From Anabaena sp. 4-3 (lineage in GTDB: Bacteria > Cyanobacteriota > Cyanobacteriia > Cyanobacteriales > Nostocaceae), in contig NZ_LUHJ01000061.1 in NCBI RefSeq assembly GCF_001597745.1, forward strand, positions 205,997-269,996: a stretch of DNA of 64,000 nucleotides, in the 5' to 3' direction. Under the pieces are notes generated by a model, which was given only the letters and a program-made list of their open reading frames with translations, ran no database searches and had not been told where the DNA came from. Position numbers and translations under genes: made by a program. Within the stretch, counting starts at the first letter, position 1. The number at the start of each line of letters is the position of its first letter. Below, piece by piece: positions 1 to 7,110 of this stretch.

Positions 1-476
1 GTTCTTCTCGGCTCCCTCTGCTCCCTCTGCTCCCCCTGCTCCCCTCCTTGAGCCACAGCAACTGTGACTGTGCCTACTTCTCCTGGTAAGCGGAAAATTT
101 GCTTGGGAACTAATAGCTTGACTGCCTGATTCTGGCGAGTGGCTGCTAAAATCGCCGCCGCTTCTGCTACACTTGGGGTTCTGACTTTTTGCGCGATCGC
201 TGCGTTAGGATTGGGAACAGCTACAGTAGATAAAATCTCGGCGGCAAAGGTTTTTAAAGGTAATTTTGTTAGGCGACAATAGTCCAATATCCCGGCTTCT
301 GTGGCTTTGCTGTCAATCGTACCAATTCCGGCGATCGCATTTTTATCTAATTCATACTCTCTAAAAACGCCCTCAATTGCTACATCTACCAACTTATAAC
401 TAATCCCCGATTGACAACCAATTCCCACCCACAACCTTTGTTGTGGCTGCTGTTCCTCAGATTTTTTTTGGCTCAC
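1..476 (-). CDS. Cobalamin biosynthesis protein, CbiG C-terminal / CobE-like domain (3' end outside window)
   Basis: The reverse strand is open from a GTG at 476 through base 1, so the gene continues beyond the window. The translation has the features of the CbiG C-terminal/CobE family: a GIGCQSG stretch near the N-terminus, GIGTIDSKATEAG in the middle, and a VPNPN then VRTPSVAEAAAILAA segment. In aerobic and anaerobic B12 synthesis this family acts around ring contraction of the corrin (CbiG opens the lactone of cobalt-precorrin-5A; the exact role of CobE is less clear). In some cyanobacteria such a domain heads a larger fusion with a CobJ-type methyltransferase, which cannot be tested here. 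After the conserved domain the frame runs into low-complexity sequence (GEQGEQREQREP) encoded by a CTCCCTCTG-type tandem repeat at 1-50. The GTG is the only plausible start between the upstream in-frame TAG (504-506) and the conserved region; AGGA abuts it, so the start is uncertain. Confidence 0.75.
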   Translation of the reverse strand, partial: MSQKKSEEQQPQQRLWVGIGCQSGISYKLVDVAIEGVFREYELDKNAIAGIGTIDSKATEAGILDYCRLTKLPLKTFAAEILSTVAVPNPNAAIAQKVRTPSVAEAAAILAATRQNQAVKLLVPKQIFRLPGEVGTVTVAVAQGGEQGEQREQREPRR

Positions 477-1037
477 TCCTAATTTACTGTCGAGTACAAT
501 TTTCTACCTAAAACTTTTCAGGATTTTATTCTTGAGTCACTGATTAATTTTCAGCGTTTACTAAAATACATGAAAACTGATAATTACAATACTGTTATCA
601 GAAATGAAAACCTATATATTAAGCATATCTAGCACAGTAGGAAACGCCGGAGGAATGACAAGGTAAACAGCAGAAAGTAATTTTACTTCTTCAGTTTGGC
701 TCCATTGGTATCCTTGAAGCTCAAGCGTTTTACCTGGTCTACTTCGGTGTTTCAATTTCTTCCCATCTTTGCTGTAGCTATTTTATCCCAAGCCGCTACA
801 GATGTTTATTCTTTTAGTTTTTCATTTCTGAAACAGATTTTTTATACCTCCTTATTATCTAATTAAATACCGTGTTTTTTCCTAGTTGTCAAGTTGTTTC
901 AAAAAAATCGTCTCATGGGGTAATTCTAGAAAGAATTTGTCTAAATAACCACAGATTTTTTTGACTTTTATTGCTGTGTTTTTACTCAAAATTTAGGTCT
1001 GCAAAATATCCAGAAATCTTGATTTTTGCTAACGCCA
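477..1037. other. Intergenic region, 561 bp
   Basis: This gap lies between the cobalamin gene and the ankyrin gene, both on the minus strand. It is AT-rich. No tRNA, strong terminator or recognisable cobalamin riboswitch (no B12-box-like block) was found. The only structured content is a coding-like stretch on the minus strand at about 612-755, listed separately. Confidence 0.5.
612..755 (-). pseudogene. Possible short coding relic, about 47 codons
   Basis: On the minus strand a frame open from just after an in-frame TAA near 785 down to a TAG at 612-614 reads like protein: a basic stretch (KLKHRSRPGKTLEL), then QGYQWSQTEEVKLLSAVYL, then VIPPAFPTVLDMLNI. The only start in the frame is a TTG at 755 with a weak GGGAAG upstream. 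I do not recognise a family. It could be a very small gene, the tail of a decayed gene, or chance. Confidence 0.2.
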
Positions 1038-2321
1038 TTATTCTTGTGCGCCAGCCTGTTTTAAACTGAGAACGATATTTCGATAACCATTAAATTCGGC
1101 AATCATCAAAGCAGTATAACCACCGCGATTTTTTAAATTTATATCCGCGCCTCCGGCGAGTAAGACTTGCACGGCTTTGCTATAACCGCCAGCAGCAACC
1201 CACATTAAAGCTGTAGCTGCCGCCGAGTCTTGATAATTGACATTTGCGCCTTTGGCTAACAATAATTGCATTATGCTGGGATAATTGCGCTCTGCGGCTT
1301 TAATTAAGGCAGTTTTACCATCATCGGCTGGTAAATTAACATCAGCACCGTAGTCTAACAATAACTTTACTGTGTCGGTGTGTCCTTGGGATGCGGCTAA
1401 AGTTAACGGTGTCTCACCGAGATTTTTTACCTGTGAATCTGCACCCTCACGTAGCAATATCTCGACTATCTGAGTATGTCCTTGTAAGGCAGCAACTAAT
1501 AATGGTGTGTCACCTAGGTTGTTTCTAATTTGGGGATTTGCACCCCGATTGAGTAAAATTTGGACTAAATCCAGATGCCCTTCCACGACGGCGAGATGTA
1601 AAGCTGTTTCACCGTCGTGGTTTTGATGATTAATCTCAGCTACTTTATCTAGTAAAACGCCAGCGATCGCACCTTGTCCAGCCGCCGCAGCTGCAAACAG
1701 TGCCGTGTCACCATTTTGGTTTTGCTGGTTGACATCAGCCCCAAGAGTCAGCAATACTTCCACTACATCCTGCTTTCCCAAGTCGGCTGCTATCATTAAC
1801 GGTGTTTCACCTTCTTCATCTTGGGTGTTAGCATCTGCACCATGTTGTAACATCACTTGCACTACTGCGGCTTGTCCTTGTTTCACAGCCAGCTTTAAAG
1901 CTGTATCATCATCTTTGTCGGATAAATTCACATCCGCACCAGCAGCCAGCAACACCCGTACTATTTCCACATAACCTTTTAAAGCTGCTGCCATCAAAGC
2001 TGTACTACCATCTTCATTAGTAGCATTGACATCAGCCCCTTTAGAGATAAGAAGCTGGACAATATCAAGCTGTTTGTTACTAGCAGCCAACATCAACGCC
2101 GTCAAACCGTAGAGTTTTCTGGGTAAATTGATATTTGCCCCAGCATCCACAAGCGATCGCACAATTTCGGTATAACCTAGATTAGCAGCAAACATTAACG
2201 GCGTAGTGCCATCGCGATCGCACACATCCGCCCTAGCACCAGCCGCCAGTAGTGCAGACACCTGCTTCAAATCGCCTATTTTAGCCGCCTTCAGCAGCAA
2301 AGCATCATTGTTATTATTCAT
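1038..2321 (-). CDS. Ankyrin-repeat protein, about 12-13 repeats
   Basis: The 427-residue product is almost entirely ankyrin repeats of 33 residues, with the typical G-x-TPL(M/L)xAA...G....V..LL..GADVN pattern running from about residue 6 to the C-terminus. Ankyrin arrays are protein-binding scaffolds; no enzymatic domain, signal peptide or membrane segment is present, so the protein is probably cytoplasmic and its partner is unknown. Neighbouring repeats are similar at the DNA level, so this region could expand or contract by recombination. The start is the ATG at 2321; there is no good Shine-Dalgarno. It is separated by more than 500 bp from both neighbours and is probably transcribed alone. 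Confidence 0.9.
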   Translation of the reverse strand: MNNNNDALLLKAAKIGDLKQVSALLAAGARADVCDRDGTTPLMFAANLGYTEIVRSLVDAGANINLPRKLYGLTALMLAASNKQLDIVQLLISKGADVNATNEDGSTALMAAALKGYVEIVRVLLAAGADVNLSDKDDDTALKLAVKQGQAAVVQVMLQHGADANTQDEEGETPLMIAADLGKQDVVEVLLTLGADVNQQNQNGDTALFAAAAAGQGAIAGVLLDKVAEINHQNHDGETALHLAVVEGHLDLVQILLNRGANPQIRNNLGDTPLLVAALQGHTQIVEILLREGADSQVKNLGETPLTLAASQGHTDTVKLLLDYGADVNLPADDGKTALIKAAERNYPSIMQLLLAKGANVNYQDSAAATALMWVAAGGYSKAVQVLLAGGADINLKNRGGYTALMIAEFNGYRNIVLSLKQAGAQE

Positions 2322-2886
2322 GAATTCGGTTCTAACAGGGAAATCTTATGTTGTTAGTCTCAGATGATTGAGCAACTTTTGCAAGGGGAATTAAACAGTG
2401 CTGAAAAACTTGCTCAAACTTACTCAAAATCCACTATGATTAGGGATAAGCGAAAACCAAGCTAAAAAAATTTTAGGCTTGAGAACCTGTACAAAACTTT
2501 TGAGAGTAGCCAGCCTGTAGCAAGGTAATTGAGAAAATCCAGAAATTTTAAATGGCTGAAAATCAGGGAGTAAAGTAGCAAAGCCTCTCAATGTAAAAAC
2601 TCCAAAATAGGGTGAGTTACGCCCGATTTTAAGCCTGTGGACTGGATAATGCCGACATTACCAGAATGAAACAGGAAGCTAACGTCTTAAGTCTTTGAAC
2701 AGATTTAAGCAAGTTTAGTTTAACGGACTTTTGATAGTTGATAGTTGACTGTTGACTGGGTAAAAGTTATTCTTCCCCTGCTTCCCCTGCTTCCCCTGCC
2801 CCCCTGCTTCCTCATCCCCTCCGTCGCCCACGGTACATCAAACTATGCTAATTTTTATTAAGATTTAAGAATTGGGCGAGAACACG
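2322..2886. other. Intergenic region between divergent genes, 565 bp
   Basis: This gap carries the promoters of the ankyrin gene and of the DUF4079 gene. It includes a 33-codon open frame on the plus strand (ATG 2364 to TAA 2465) without a convincing ribosome site, which I do not call. From 2750 it holds a 24-bp segment that is repeated exactly at 61883-61906, followed by CTTCCCCTGC-type tandem repeats to about 2815. Confidence 0.5.
2750..2815 (+). repeat. Dispersed repeat plus CTTCCCCTG tandem run
   Basis: Bases 2750-2773 are identical over 24 bp to 61883-61906 (core GACTGGGTAAAAGTTATTCT). In both places the unit is preceded by GTTGACT-type repeats and followed by CCCCTGCTTC-type runs, so the whole composite appears to move or be copied as a block. 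The second copy lies just upstream of larB. Confidence 0.7.
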
Positions 2887-3357
2887 ATGAATCTGGAATT
2901 GTCTCCCTCGGTTAAATATTGGCTGAATTTCTTTCACCCCATGCTCATGTGGGCATTATTAGCACTCTCACTGTATGCTGCTTACCTAGGGTTGCAAGTA
3001 CAGCGTACTCGCAACGCACAAGGGGAACAAAAAAAGGAACTAATTAAAGGTAAGTATAATATCAAGCACTACCAAATTGGCTCAGTCATTTTAGCTTTGA
3101 TGGTAGCTGGTACAATTGGCGGCATGGGTGTCACCTATATCAATAACGGTAAGTTATTTGTGGGGCCGCACCTACTAGCTGGGCTGGGTATGACTGGTTT
3201 AATTGCATTTTCTGCTGCATTATCTCCTTTCATGCAAAAAGGAGCAAACTGGGCGCGGGTAACTCACATTGTCTTAAACTTTGCCATTTTAGGACTGTTT
3301 ACTTGGCAAGCTATCACTGGTGTAGAAATTGTGCAAAGAATTCTTTCTAAGGCTTAG
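2887..3357 (+). CDS. DUF4079-family membrane protein
   Basis: The 156-residue product has about four hydrophobic segments (roughly residues 18-38, 62-82, 94-114 and 128-148) and conserved histidines in FHPMLMW, KHYQIGS, GPHLL and THIVLNF, placed at segment ends as in small four-helix membrane cytochromes. The pattern fits the cyanobacterial/plastid DUF4079 family, whose function is not established; heme binding is only an inference from the histidines. I take the ATG at 2887, preceded by GGCGAG, rather than an in-frame TTG at 2872. The TAG stop (3355-3357) forms part of the first copy of a TTAGTCA heptamer array, so the repeat begins inside the gene's end. Confidence 0.75.
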   Translation: MNLELSPSVKYWLNFFHPMLMWALLALSLYAAYLGLQVQRTRNAQGEQKKELIKGKYNIKHYQIGSVILALMVAGTIGGMGVTYINNGKLFVGPHLLAGLGMTGLIAFSAALSPFMQKGANWARVTHIVLNFAILGLFTWQAITGVEIVQRILSKA

Positions 3358-3381
3358 TCATTAGTCATTAGTCATTAGTCA
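3354..3381 (+). repeat. Heptamer tandem repeat TTAGTCA x4
   Basis: Four exact copies of TTAGTCA run from 3354 to 3381 and then degrade. It is one of the short tandemly repeated repetitive (STRR) families typical of heterocystous cyanobacteria. It overlaps the stop codon of the DUF4079 gene. Confidence 0.9.
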
Positions 3382-3431
3382 TTAGCTAATGTTAGGGACT
3401 GATGACTATTGACTACTGACTATCTAAATCA

Positions 3432-4085
3432 TTATTTATGGAATTTACCAGGGAAGGGAAGTCCTAGAAATGTGTGAAAATCTTCTTGGACTTTGCGAGT
3501 TAAGCGGCGAGAAACTTGACGCACGATTTGGTTTAGGAGGCGATCGCCTGTAGACTGAATTAAAGACTTGGGCAAACGCTGGATAAATCGCGGAAAGTGC
3601 AGACAAACGACTAAATCTAACTCCCATTCAACCCGCGTGATTTCGCTGCCATCCTCTTGTAACTGTAATGATGCCCGATAATCCACATCATAACCAGGCG
3701 GTTGATAGTCAGGAATCGGAATTGTGCGAATGCGATAAACTCCGTCTTCGGGAGGTAACAGTTCTAAGCCAATTTTCGGCTCGACTTCATAACCAAACGA
3801 GCCAAAACGACCTATAATCAGCGCGTAACCGTTTTCCCCCAACGGTTGTACTTTCATCGGTTCAGCACAGCGCGAAAACCAGCTAGCATGAGCATTAAGA
3901 TACTCAACCACGCGATGCGCTGGAGCGAACATTTCCATACAGTCGCTATAACGACCGTAAAATTTAGTTGGTGTGCCTACAGGTAATTGTGTGTCTGTAA
4001 CCTCATTCTCTGGGAGGTTGGCAGCGACGGGTACAACTGTTTCTGTTATATCCAAAGATTGATACTCGCCGTTTGCTGAAAGCAT
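3432..4085 (-). CDS. DUF1997-family protein
   Basis: The 217-residue product resembles cyanobacterial and plastid DUF1997 proteins: an aromatic N-terminal segment (KFYGRYSDCMEMFAPAHRVV), a beta-rich middle (PIPDYQPPGYDVDYRASL) and a C-terminal helix (LLNQIVRQVSRRLTRKVQEDFH). The START/coenzyme-Q-binding-like shape suggests lipid or pigment handling, but the family's role is not known. I place the start at the ATG at 4085 because AGAGGGG lies about 8 nt upstream; an in-frame ATG at 4154 would add 23 residues but has no ribosome site. It is divergent from the SDR gene at 4264, so the two share the 178-bp intergenic region. Confidence 0.75.
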   Translation of the reverse strand: MLSANGEYQSLDITETVVPVAANLPENEVTDTQLPVGTPTKFYGRYSDCMEMFAPAHRVVEYLNAHASWFSRCAEPMKVQPLGENGYALIIGRFGSFGYEVEPKIGLELLPPEDGVYRIRTIPIPDYQPPGYDVDYRASLQLQEDGSEITRVEWELDLVVCLHFPRFIQRLPKSLIQSTGDRLLNQIVRQVSRRLTRKVQEDFHTFLGLPFPGKFHK

Positions 4086-4263
4086 GAAGCATTCCCCTCT
4101 GATTTGGCGTTTGTCTATATTAATGATTCCCAATTTGTTTGGGTTGTGTAGCACTAAACTTCTATTTTGACCGAAAGCTTAGAAATCTGTCATGAAGTTC
4201 ATGAAATCACTACAATATAAAACGAATTAATCACCTACTTAGTTTCTCAGGATAGCGTTGATC

Positions 4264-4920
4264 ATGAAAGCATTTGTAGCCGGGGCGACAGGTGAAACAG
4301 GTCGCCGTATTGTACAAGAGTTAGTAGCGCGTAACATCCCGGTTCGCGCTTTGGTACGCGATATGCAAACAGCTAGAAACATTTTGCCTCCTGATGCTGA
4401 GTTAGTTGTTGGTGATGTCTTAAACCCACAAAGCCTAACTACCGCTTTGGGAGATAGTACAGTTGTGCTATGTGCGACGGGTGCAAAACCAAGTTTAGAT
4501 CCCACTGGGCCGTATAAAGTAGATTTTGAAGGGACAAAAAATTTAGTAGATGTCGCCAAAACCCAAGGCATTGAAAATTTTGTGTTAGTGAGTTCCTTGT
4601 GTACTTCCCAGTTATTCCATCCGTTAAACTTGTTTTGGTTGATTTTGGTGTGGAAAAAACAAGCAGAGGAATATCTTCAGAAAAGTGGTTTAAACTATAC
4701 CATTGTCCGTCCTGGTGGGCTAAAAAATGAAGATAATTCCGATTCTATCGTCATGCAAAGTGCAGACACATTATTTGATGGTAGCATTCCTCGGCAAAAA
4801 GTCGCTCAAGTCTGTGTAGAAGCGTTATTTGAGCCAGCCGCACGTCACAAAATCGTCGAGATTATCGCTAAACCGGAAGCTAGTCCCAAAAGCTTTACAG
4901 AATTATTTCAGCAGTGCTAG
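4264..4920 (+). CDS. Atypical short-chain dehydrogenase/reductase (NAD(P)-binding, NmrA-like)
   Basis: The 218-residue product starts with a Rossmann beta strand and a GATGETGRR nucleotide-binding loop, followed by VRALVRD, VVGDV, VLCATGA and VLVSSL, which mark an atypical SDR of the NAD(P)-binding/NmrA type found in cyanobacteria and chloroplasts (related to Tic62/At2g37660-like proteins). A full catalytic Tyr-x3-Lys motif is not evident, so the protein may sense or bind NADP(H) rather than catalyse a known reaction. No signal peptide is present. The ATG at 4264 is preferred to a TTG at 4258; AGGA lies 11 nt upstream of the ATG. Its 3' side is a long TGACTAA repeat. Confidence 0.8.
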   Translation: MKAFVAGATGETGRRIVQELVARNIPVRALVRDMQTARNILPPDAELVVGDVLNPQSLTTALGDSTVVLCATGAKPSLDPTGPYKVDFEGTKNLVDVAKTQGIENFVLVSSLCTSQLFHPLNLFWLILVWKKQAEEYLQKSGLNYTIVRPGGLKNEDNSDSIVMQSADTLFDGSIPRQKVAQVCVEALFEPAARHKIVEIIAKPEASPKSFTELFQQC

Positions 4921-4956
4921 TCAACAGAAGCCAGTCAACAGTCCCTAGCATTACCC

Positions 4957-5015
4957 AATGACTAATGACTAATGACTAATAACTAATGACTAATGACTAA
5001 TAACTAATGACTAAT
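4957..5015 (+). repeat. Heptamer tandem repeat TGACTAA/TAACTAA
   Basis: About eight copies of ATGACTA/ATAACTA heptamers lie between the SDR gene and the lysozyme-like gene. It is the complement-type version of the TTAGTCA family. Confidence 0.9.
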
Positions 5016-5075
5016 TTTGCACTTTGCCGAAATGGGTACATTAACTGTTGTTTTTAGCTAGGATAGCGAATTTGC

Positions 5076-5081
5076 AAGGAG
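5076..5081 (+). promoter_or_regulatory. Strong Shine-Dalgarno pointing to a CTG start
   Basis: AAGGAG at 5076-5081 is followed after 7 nt by CTG (5089), in frame with the lysozyme-like gene. No ATG, GTG or TTG lies at a suitable distance, so this site decides the start of the next gene. Confidence 0.55.
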
Positions 5082-5088
5082 TGAGAAT

Positions 5089-5814
5089 CTGAAAAGTTTT
5101 GAACTCAAAGGCGTAGAAAAACTAATTGCCCCTTTAGCCGCGCTTCTCGGCTTCGTGTACCTATTTCAATGGTATATTTTCGGGGACTTGCGATCGCCTT
5201 CTGAACCCATCTTTAGTCAAAATTTACCACCTTTGGTGATGAAAGGCGGCGACCCTTACATCCGTGCTTTGATGCGAACCATTGCCGCCAGCGAAGCCAA
5301 TGGCAAACGTCCCTATTCTCTCTTGTATGGTGGACAACAGGTCAGCGACCTCAGTAAACATCCAGAGATATGCGTCACTATCGTCACCGGGCCAAACAAA
5401 GGTAATTGTTCTACTGCGGCTGGTAGATATCAAATAATTAATACTACTTGGTATCATATTGCACCTCGTTATCATCCTAAACGTTCACAAATGATGTTTT
5501 GGTCTACTTATAGTTTTGAAGCAGAATATCAAGATGTAGTAGTCTACCGTTGGTTGAAAGATTCCGGCGTTTGGGGAGTTGATATTCCCCAACTATTGCG
5601 CCAAGGAAAGATAAACGACGTTTTGCGCCGACTCTCCCCCACTTGGACAAGTTTAGGATATGGTATCGAAACCAATTCTATTAGTAGTTCTTTGCCCAGA
5701 ATTTACCAAAAAATGCTGCAAGAAGAATTAACAATAGCTCAACAACCAGACACAGCTAATGCTGCTCCACCCCCCACGCCAAATAGTCATACCACCGATA
5801 AGCAAAAACGATAA
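5089..5814 (+). CDS. Membrane-anchored lambda-endolysin-like transglycosylase/muramidase (GH104-like)
   Basis: Residues about 50-200 resemble the phage lambda R endolysin: a catalytic-Glu segment (MRTIAASEANGK), a GGQQVSDLSKHP loop matching the phage G-G-x-x-x-x-D-x-x-x-HP loop, the signature STAAGRYQIINTTW, then a QDVVVYRWL helix and a RRLSPTWTSLGYG segment. Lambda-type enzymes cleave glycan strands of peptidoglycan. Here an N-terminal hydrophobic stretch (LIAPLAALLGFVYLFQWYIF) would anchor the domain outside the membrane, suggesting a cell-wall remodelling role rather than lysis. No other phage genes are nearby. With the CTG start the product is 241 residues; with the next usable start, GTG at 5155, it is 219 and loses half of the anchor. 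The C-terminal tail is Pro/Thr/Ala-rich. Confidence 0.75.
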   Translation: MKSFELKGVEKLIAPLAALLGFVYLFQWYIFGDLRSPSEPIFSQNLPPLVMKGGDPYIRALMRTIAASEANGKRPYSLLYGGQQVSDLSKHPEICVTIVTGPNKGNCSTAAGRYQIINTTWYHIAPRYHPKRSQMMFWSTYSFEAEYQDVVVYRWLKDSGVWGVDIPQLLRQGKINDVLRRLSPTWTSLGYGIETNSISSSLPRIYQKMLQEELTIAQQPDTANAAPPPTPNSHTTDKQKR

Positions 5815-5825
5815 GTAAAAAAATT

Positions 5826-5942
5826 GTAGGTTGGGGAGCCATCGCCGTGGACGGGTTTCCCGGCTTGGGGCGAATGGCATTTGACGTAGGAAACCCAACA
5901 CCAAGATTTTAGTTGGGTTGCGCTGTGCTTAACCCAACCTAC
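5826..5942. repeat. Palindromic interspersed element, 117 bp
   Basis: GTAGGTTGGG (5826-5835) pairs with CCCAACCTAC (5933-5942), and a second inverted pair (AACCCAAC near 5892, GTTGGGTT near 5912) is nested inside. The GTTGGGTTGCGCTGTGCTTA core is a kind of palindrome common between Nostoc genes. It is a non-coding, MITE-like or REP-like repeat. Confidence 0.7.
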
Positions 5943-5944
5943 AT

Positions 5945-5974
5945 CTAATGCACAAAATTAGCTGTGTCAGTCCA
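5945..5974 (+). repeat. Half copy of the 41-kb MITE-like element
   Basis: These 30 bp match 41074-41103 with one mismatch, covering one terminal inverted repeat (core TTAGCTGTGTCAGTCC). The left half of the element is absent here, so this is a solo end. Confidence 0.75.
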
Positions 5975-5977
5975 CTA

Positions 5978-6802
5978 CTACCTTGACAAATTATCTCTCA
6001 AGCAACCTGTAAGGTGGTGGACAAACTCTAAAGTATTTTCAAAGTGAATATTATGGGCAGAATTCCGAATAATTTTTAGCTCTGCTAATTGGCAGACACT
6101 AGCCGTTTTTTTATTAATCTCTATAAATTTATCATCATTTTCACCGACTAATAATAGTAGAGGAATTTGATTATTTTTAAGTTTCTCCCATAAGGATGGT
6201 TGACTACCAGTCCCCATAAATTGCAATGATTTAGTCAACTCAACTGGATGATTCTGCAACCTGTTTTCTAGCAGACTATTAAAATCTGGATGAGTTTTCA
6301 TAGCACCAAAAATCGGCTGATTGTACCAATTTAATAAAAAAGCGGCGAAATCAGCTTTGGCTTCACTTCTGGCTAATTTTCTCGCTATTTGAGCATCACT
6401 TTTAACTCTGGCTAATCTTTCTGTTTCGGTTGCTAAACCAGGCGAAGCAGATTCTAAGATAACTTGATCAAAACGTTCAGGAAAATTTAGAGTTAGATAT
6501 AAGGCTAATCTACCACCCATTGAATAACCAACTAAAAAGCATTTCGTAATCTTTAATTTATCTAGTAAGTTAATAATAGCTGTGGCTGTATTTGCCATTG
6601 TATAATATTCATCCCCTCCTAAAACTTGAGTCTTGCCATGCCCAGGAAGGTCTATGATTAAATAAGAAAATTCATCTGCTAGTAATTTTATAGCTGCATC
6701 GAATTCATGAAGATTACCCATGAAGCCATGTAAGAAAACAATTATCGGTTTATTGGGATGAATAATTAAATTATAGTTGAATTGATAATTTTCCCCAATC
6801 AT
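5978..6802 (-). CDS. menH: 2-succinyl-6-hydroxy-2,4-cyclohexadiene-1-carboxylate synthase (MenH-like alpha/beta hydrolase)
   Basis: The 274-residue product is a complete alpha/beta hydrolase: the FLHGFMGN oxyanion segment near residue 23, the nucleophile elbow GYSMGGRLAL (Ser near 102), an acidic VGENDDKF loop and a catalytic His in NSAHNIHFE. The ESASPGL segment and the MGTGSQPSLW segment in the lid are typical of MenH rather than of generic hydrolases. MenH makes SHCHC in the naphthoquinone pathway, which in cyanobacteria leads to phylloquinone, the photosystem I electron carrier. It is a cytosolic single gene, with a palindrome at 6839-6880 and tandem repeats upstream. The start is the ATG at 6802. 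Confidence 0.85.
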   Translation of the reverse strand: MIGENYQFNYNLIIHPNKPIIVFLHGFMGNLHEFDAAIKLLADEFSYLIIDLPGHGKTQVLGGDEYYTMANTATAIINLLDKLKITKCFLVGYSMGGRLALYLTLNFPERFDQVILESASPGLATETERLARVKSDAQIARKLARSEAKADFAAFLLNWYNQPIFGAMKTHPDFNSLLENRLQNHPVELTKSLQFMGTGSQPSLWEKLKNNQIPLLLLVGENDDKFIEINKKTASVCQLAELKIIRNSAHNIHFENTLEFVHHLTGCLRDNLSR

Positions 6803-6835
6803 AAGTAGAACAGCGTAAATAATTAAAGGTTTGTA

Positions 6836-6882
6836 GTCAGGACTTCAGTCCTAAAATAAGGACTGAAGTCCTTACTACGAAC
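6836..6882. repeat. Palindromic interspersed repeat (GTAGT...ACTAC family)
   Basis: GGACTTCAGTCC is followed by AAAATAA and then GGACTGAAGTCC, a perfect 12-bp inverted repeat, flanked by TAGT and ACTA outer arms. The copy at 41654-41732 has the same architecture with GGGCTTCAGCCCT arms, so these belong to one family. Confidence 0.8.
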
Positions 6883-6980
6883 TCGATTTACAGAAGTTTA
6901 CATTACTTAACATAGTTATATTTATTCCCACCGACTGACTTACAGCATATTTCATCTTAGTGAAGTACAGCAGGGTGGGC

Positions 6981-7029
6981 TTTCCTGTTCCCTGTTCCCT
7001 ATTCCCTATTCCCTATTCCCTGTTCCCTA
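6981..7029 (+). repeat. Heptamer tandem repeat TTCCCTG/TTCCCTA
   Basis: About six copies of TTCCCTR upstream of the aldo/keto reductase. The same family recurs at 14365-14400. Confidence 0.9.
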
Positions 7030-7110
7030 CCCCAACAGATATGATAACTATTCAAACGGACATGATATTACAATCTAAAATTTAATGGTTAATTTATAAA
7101 ACATTTGTAA

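Larger units (their letters stand above)
6803..7110. other. Intergenic region, divergent, 308 bp
   Basis: This holds a palindromic repeat at 6836-6882 and a TTCCCTG/TTCCCTA heptamer run at 6981-7029. The promoters of menH (minus) and of the aldo/keto reductase (plus) must lie here; I see no clear -10/-35 pair. Confidence 0.5.

Noticed and set aside
477-1037. Cobalamin riboswitch upstream of the CbiG/CobE-like gene
   Set aside because: No B12-box-like or kissing-loop sequence was found on the minus strand in this gap.
2364-2465. A 33-codon open frame upstream of the DUF4079 gene
   Set aside because: There is no Shine-Dalgarno and no recognisable homology, and a frame this short is expected by chance in AT-rich DNA.
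5089-5814. Prophage remnant suggested by the endolysin-like gene
   Set aside because: No holin, integrase, capsid or tail gene is nearby and the enzyme has its own membrane anchor.
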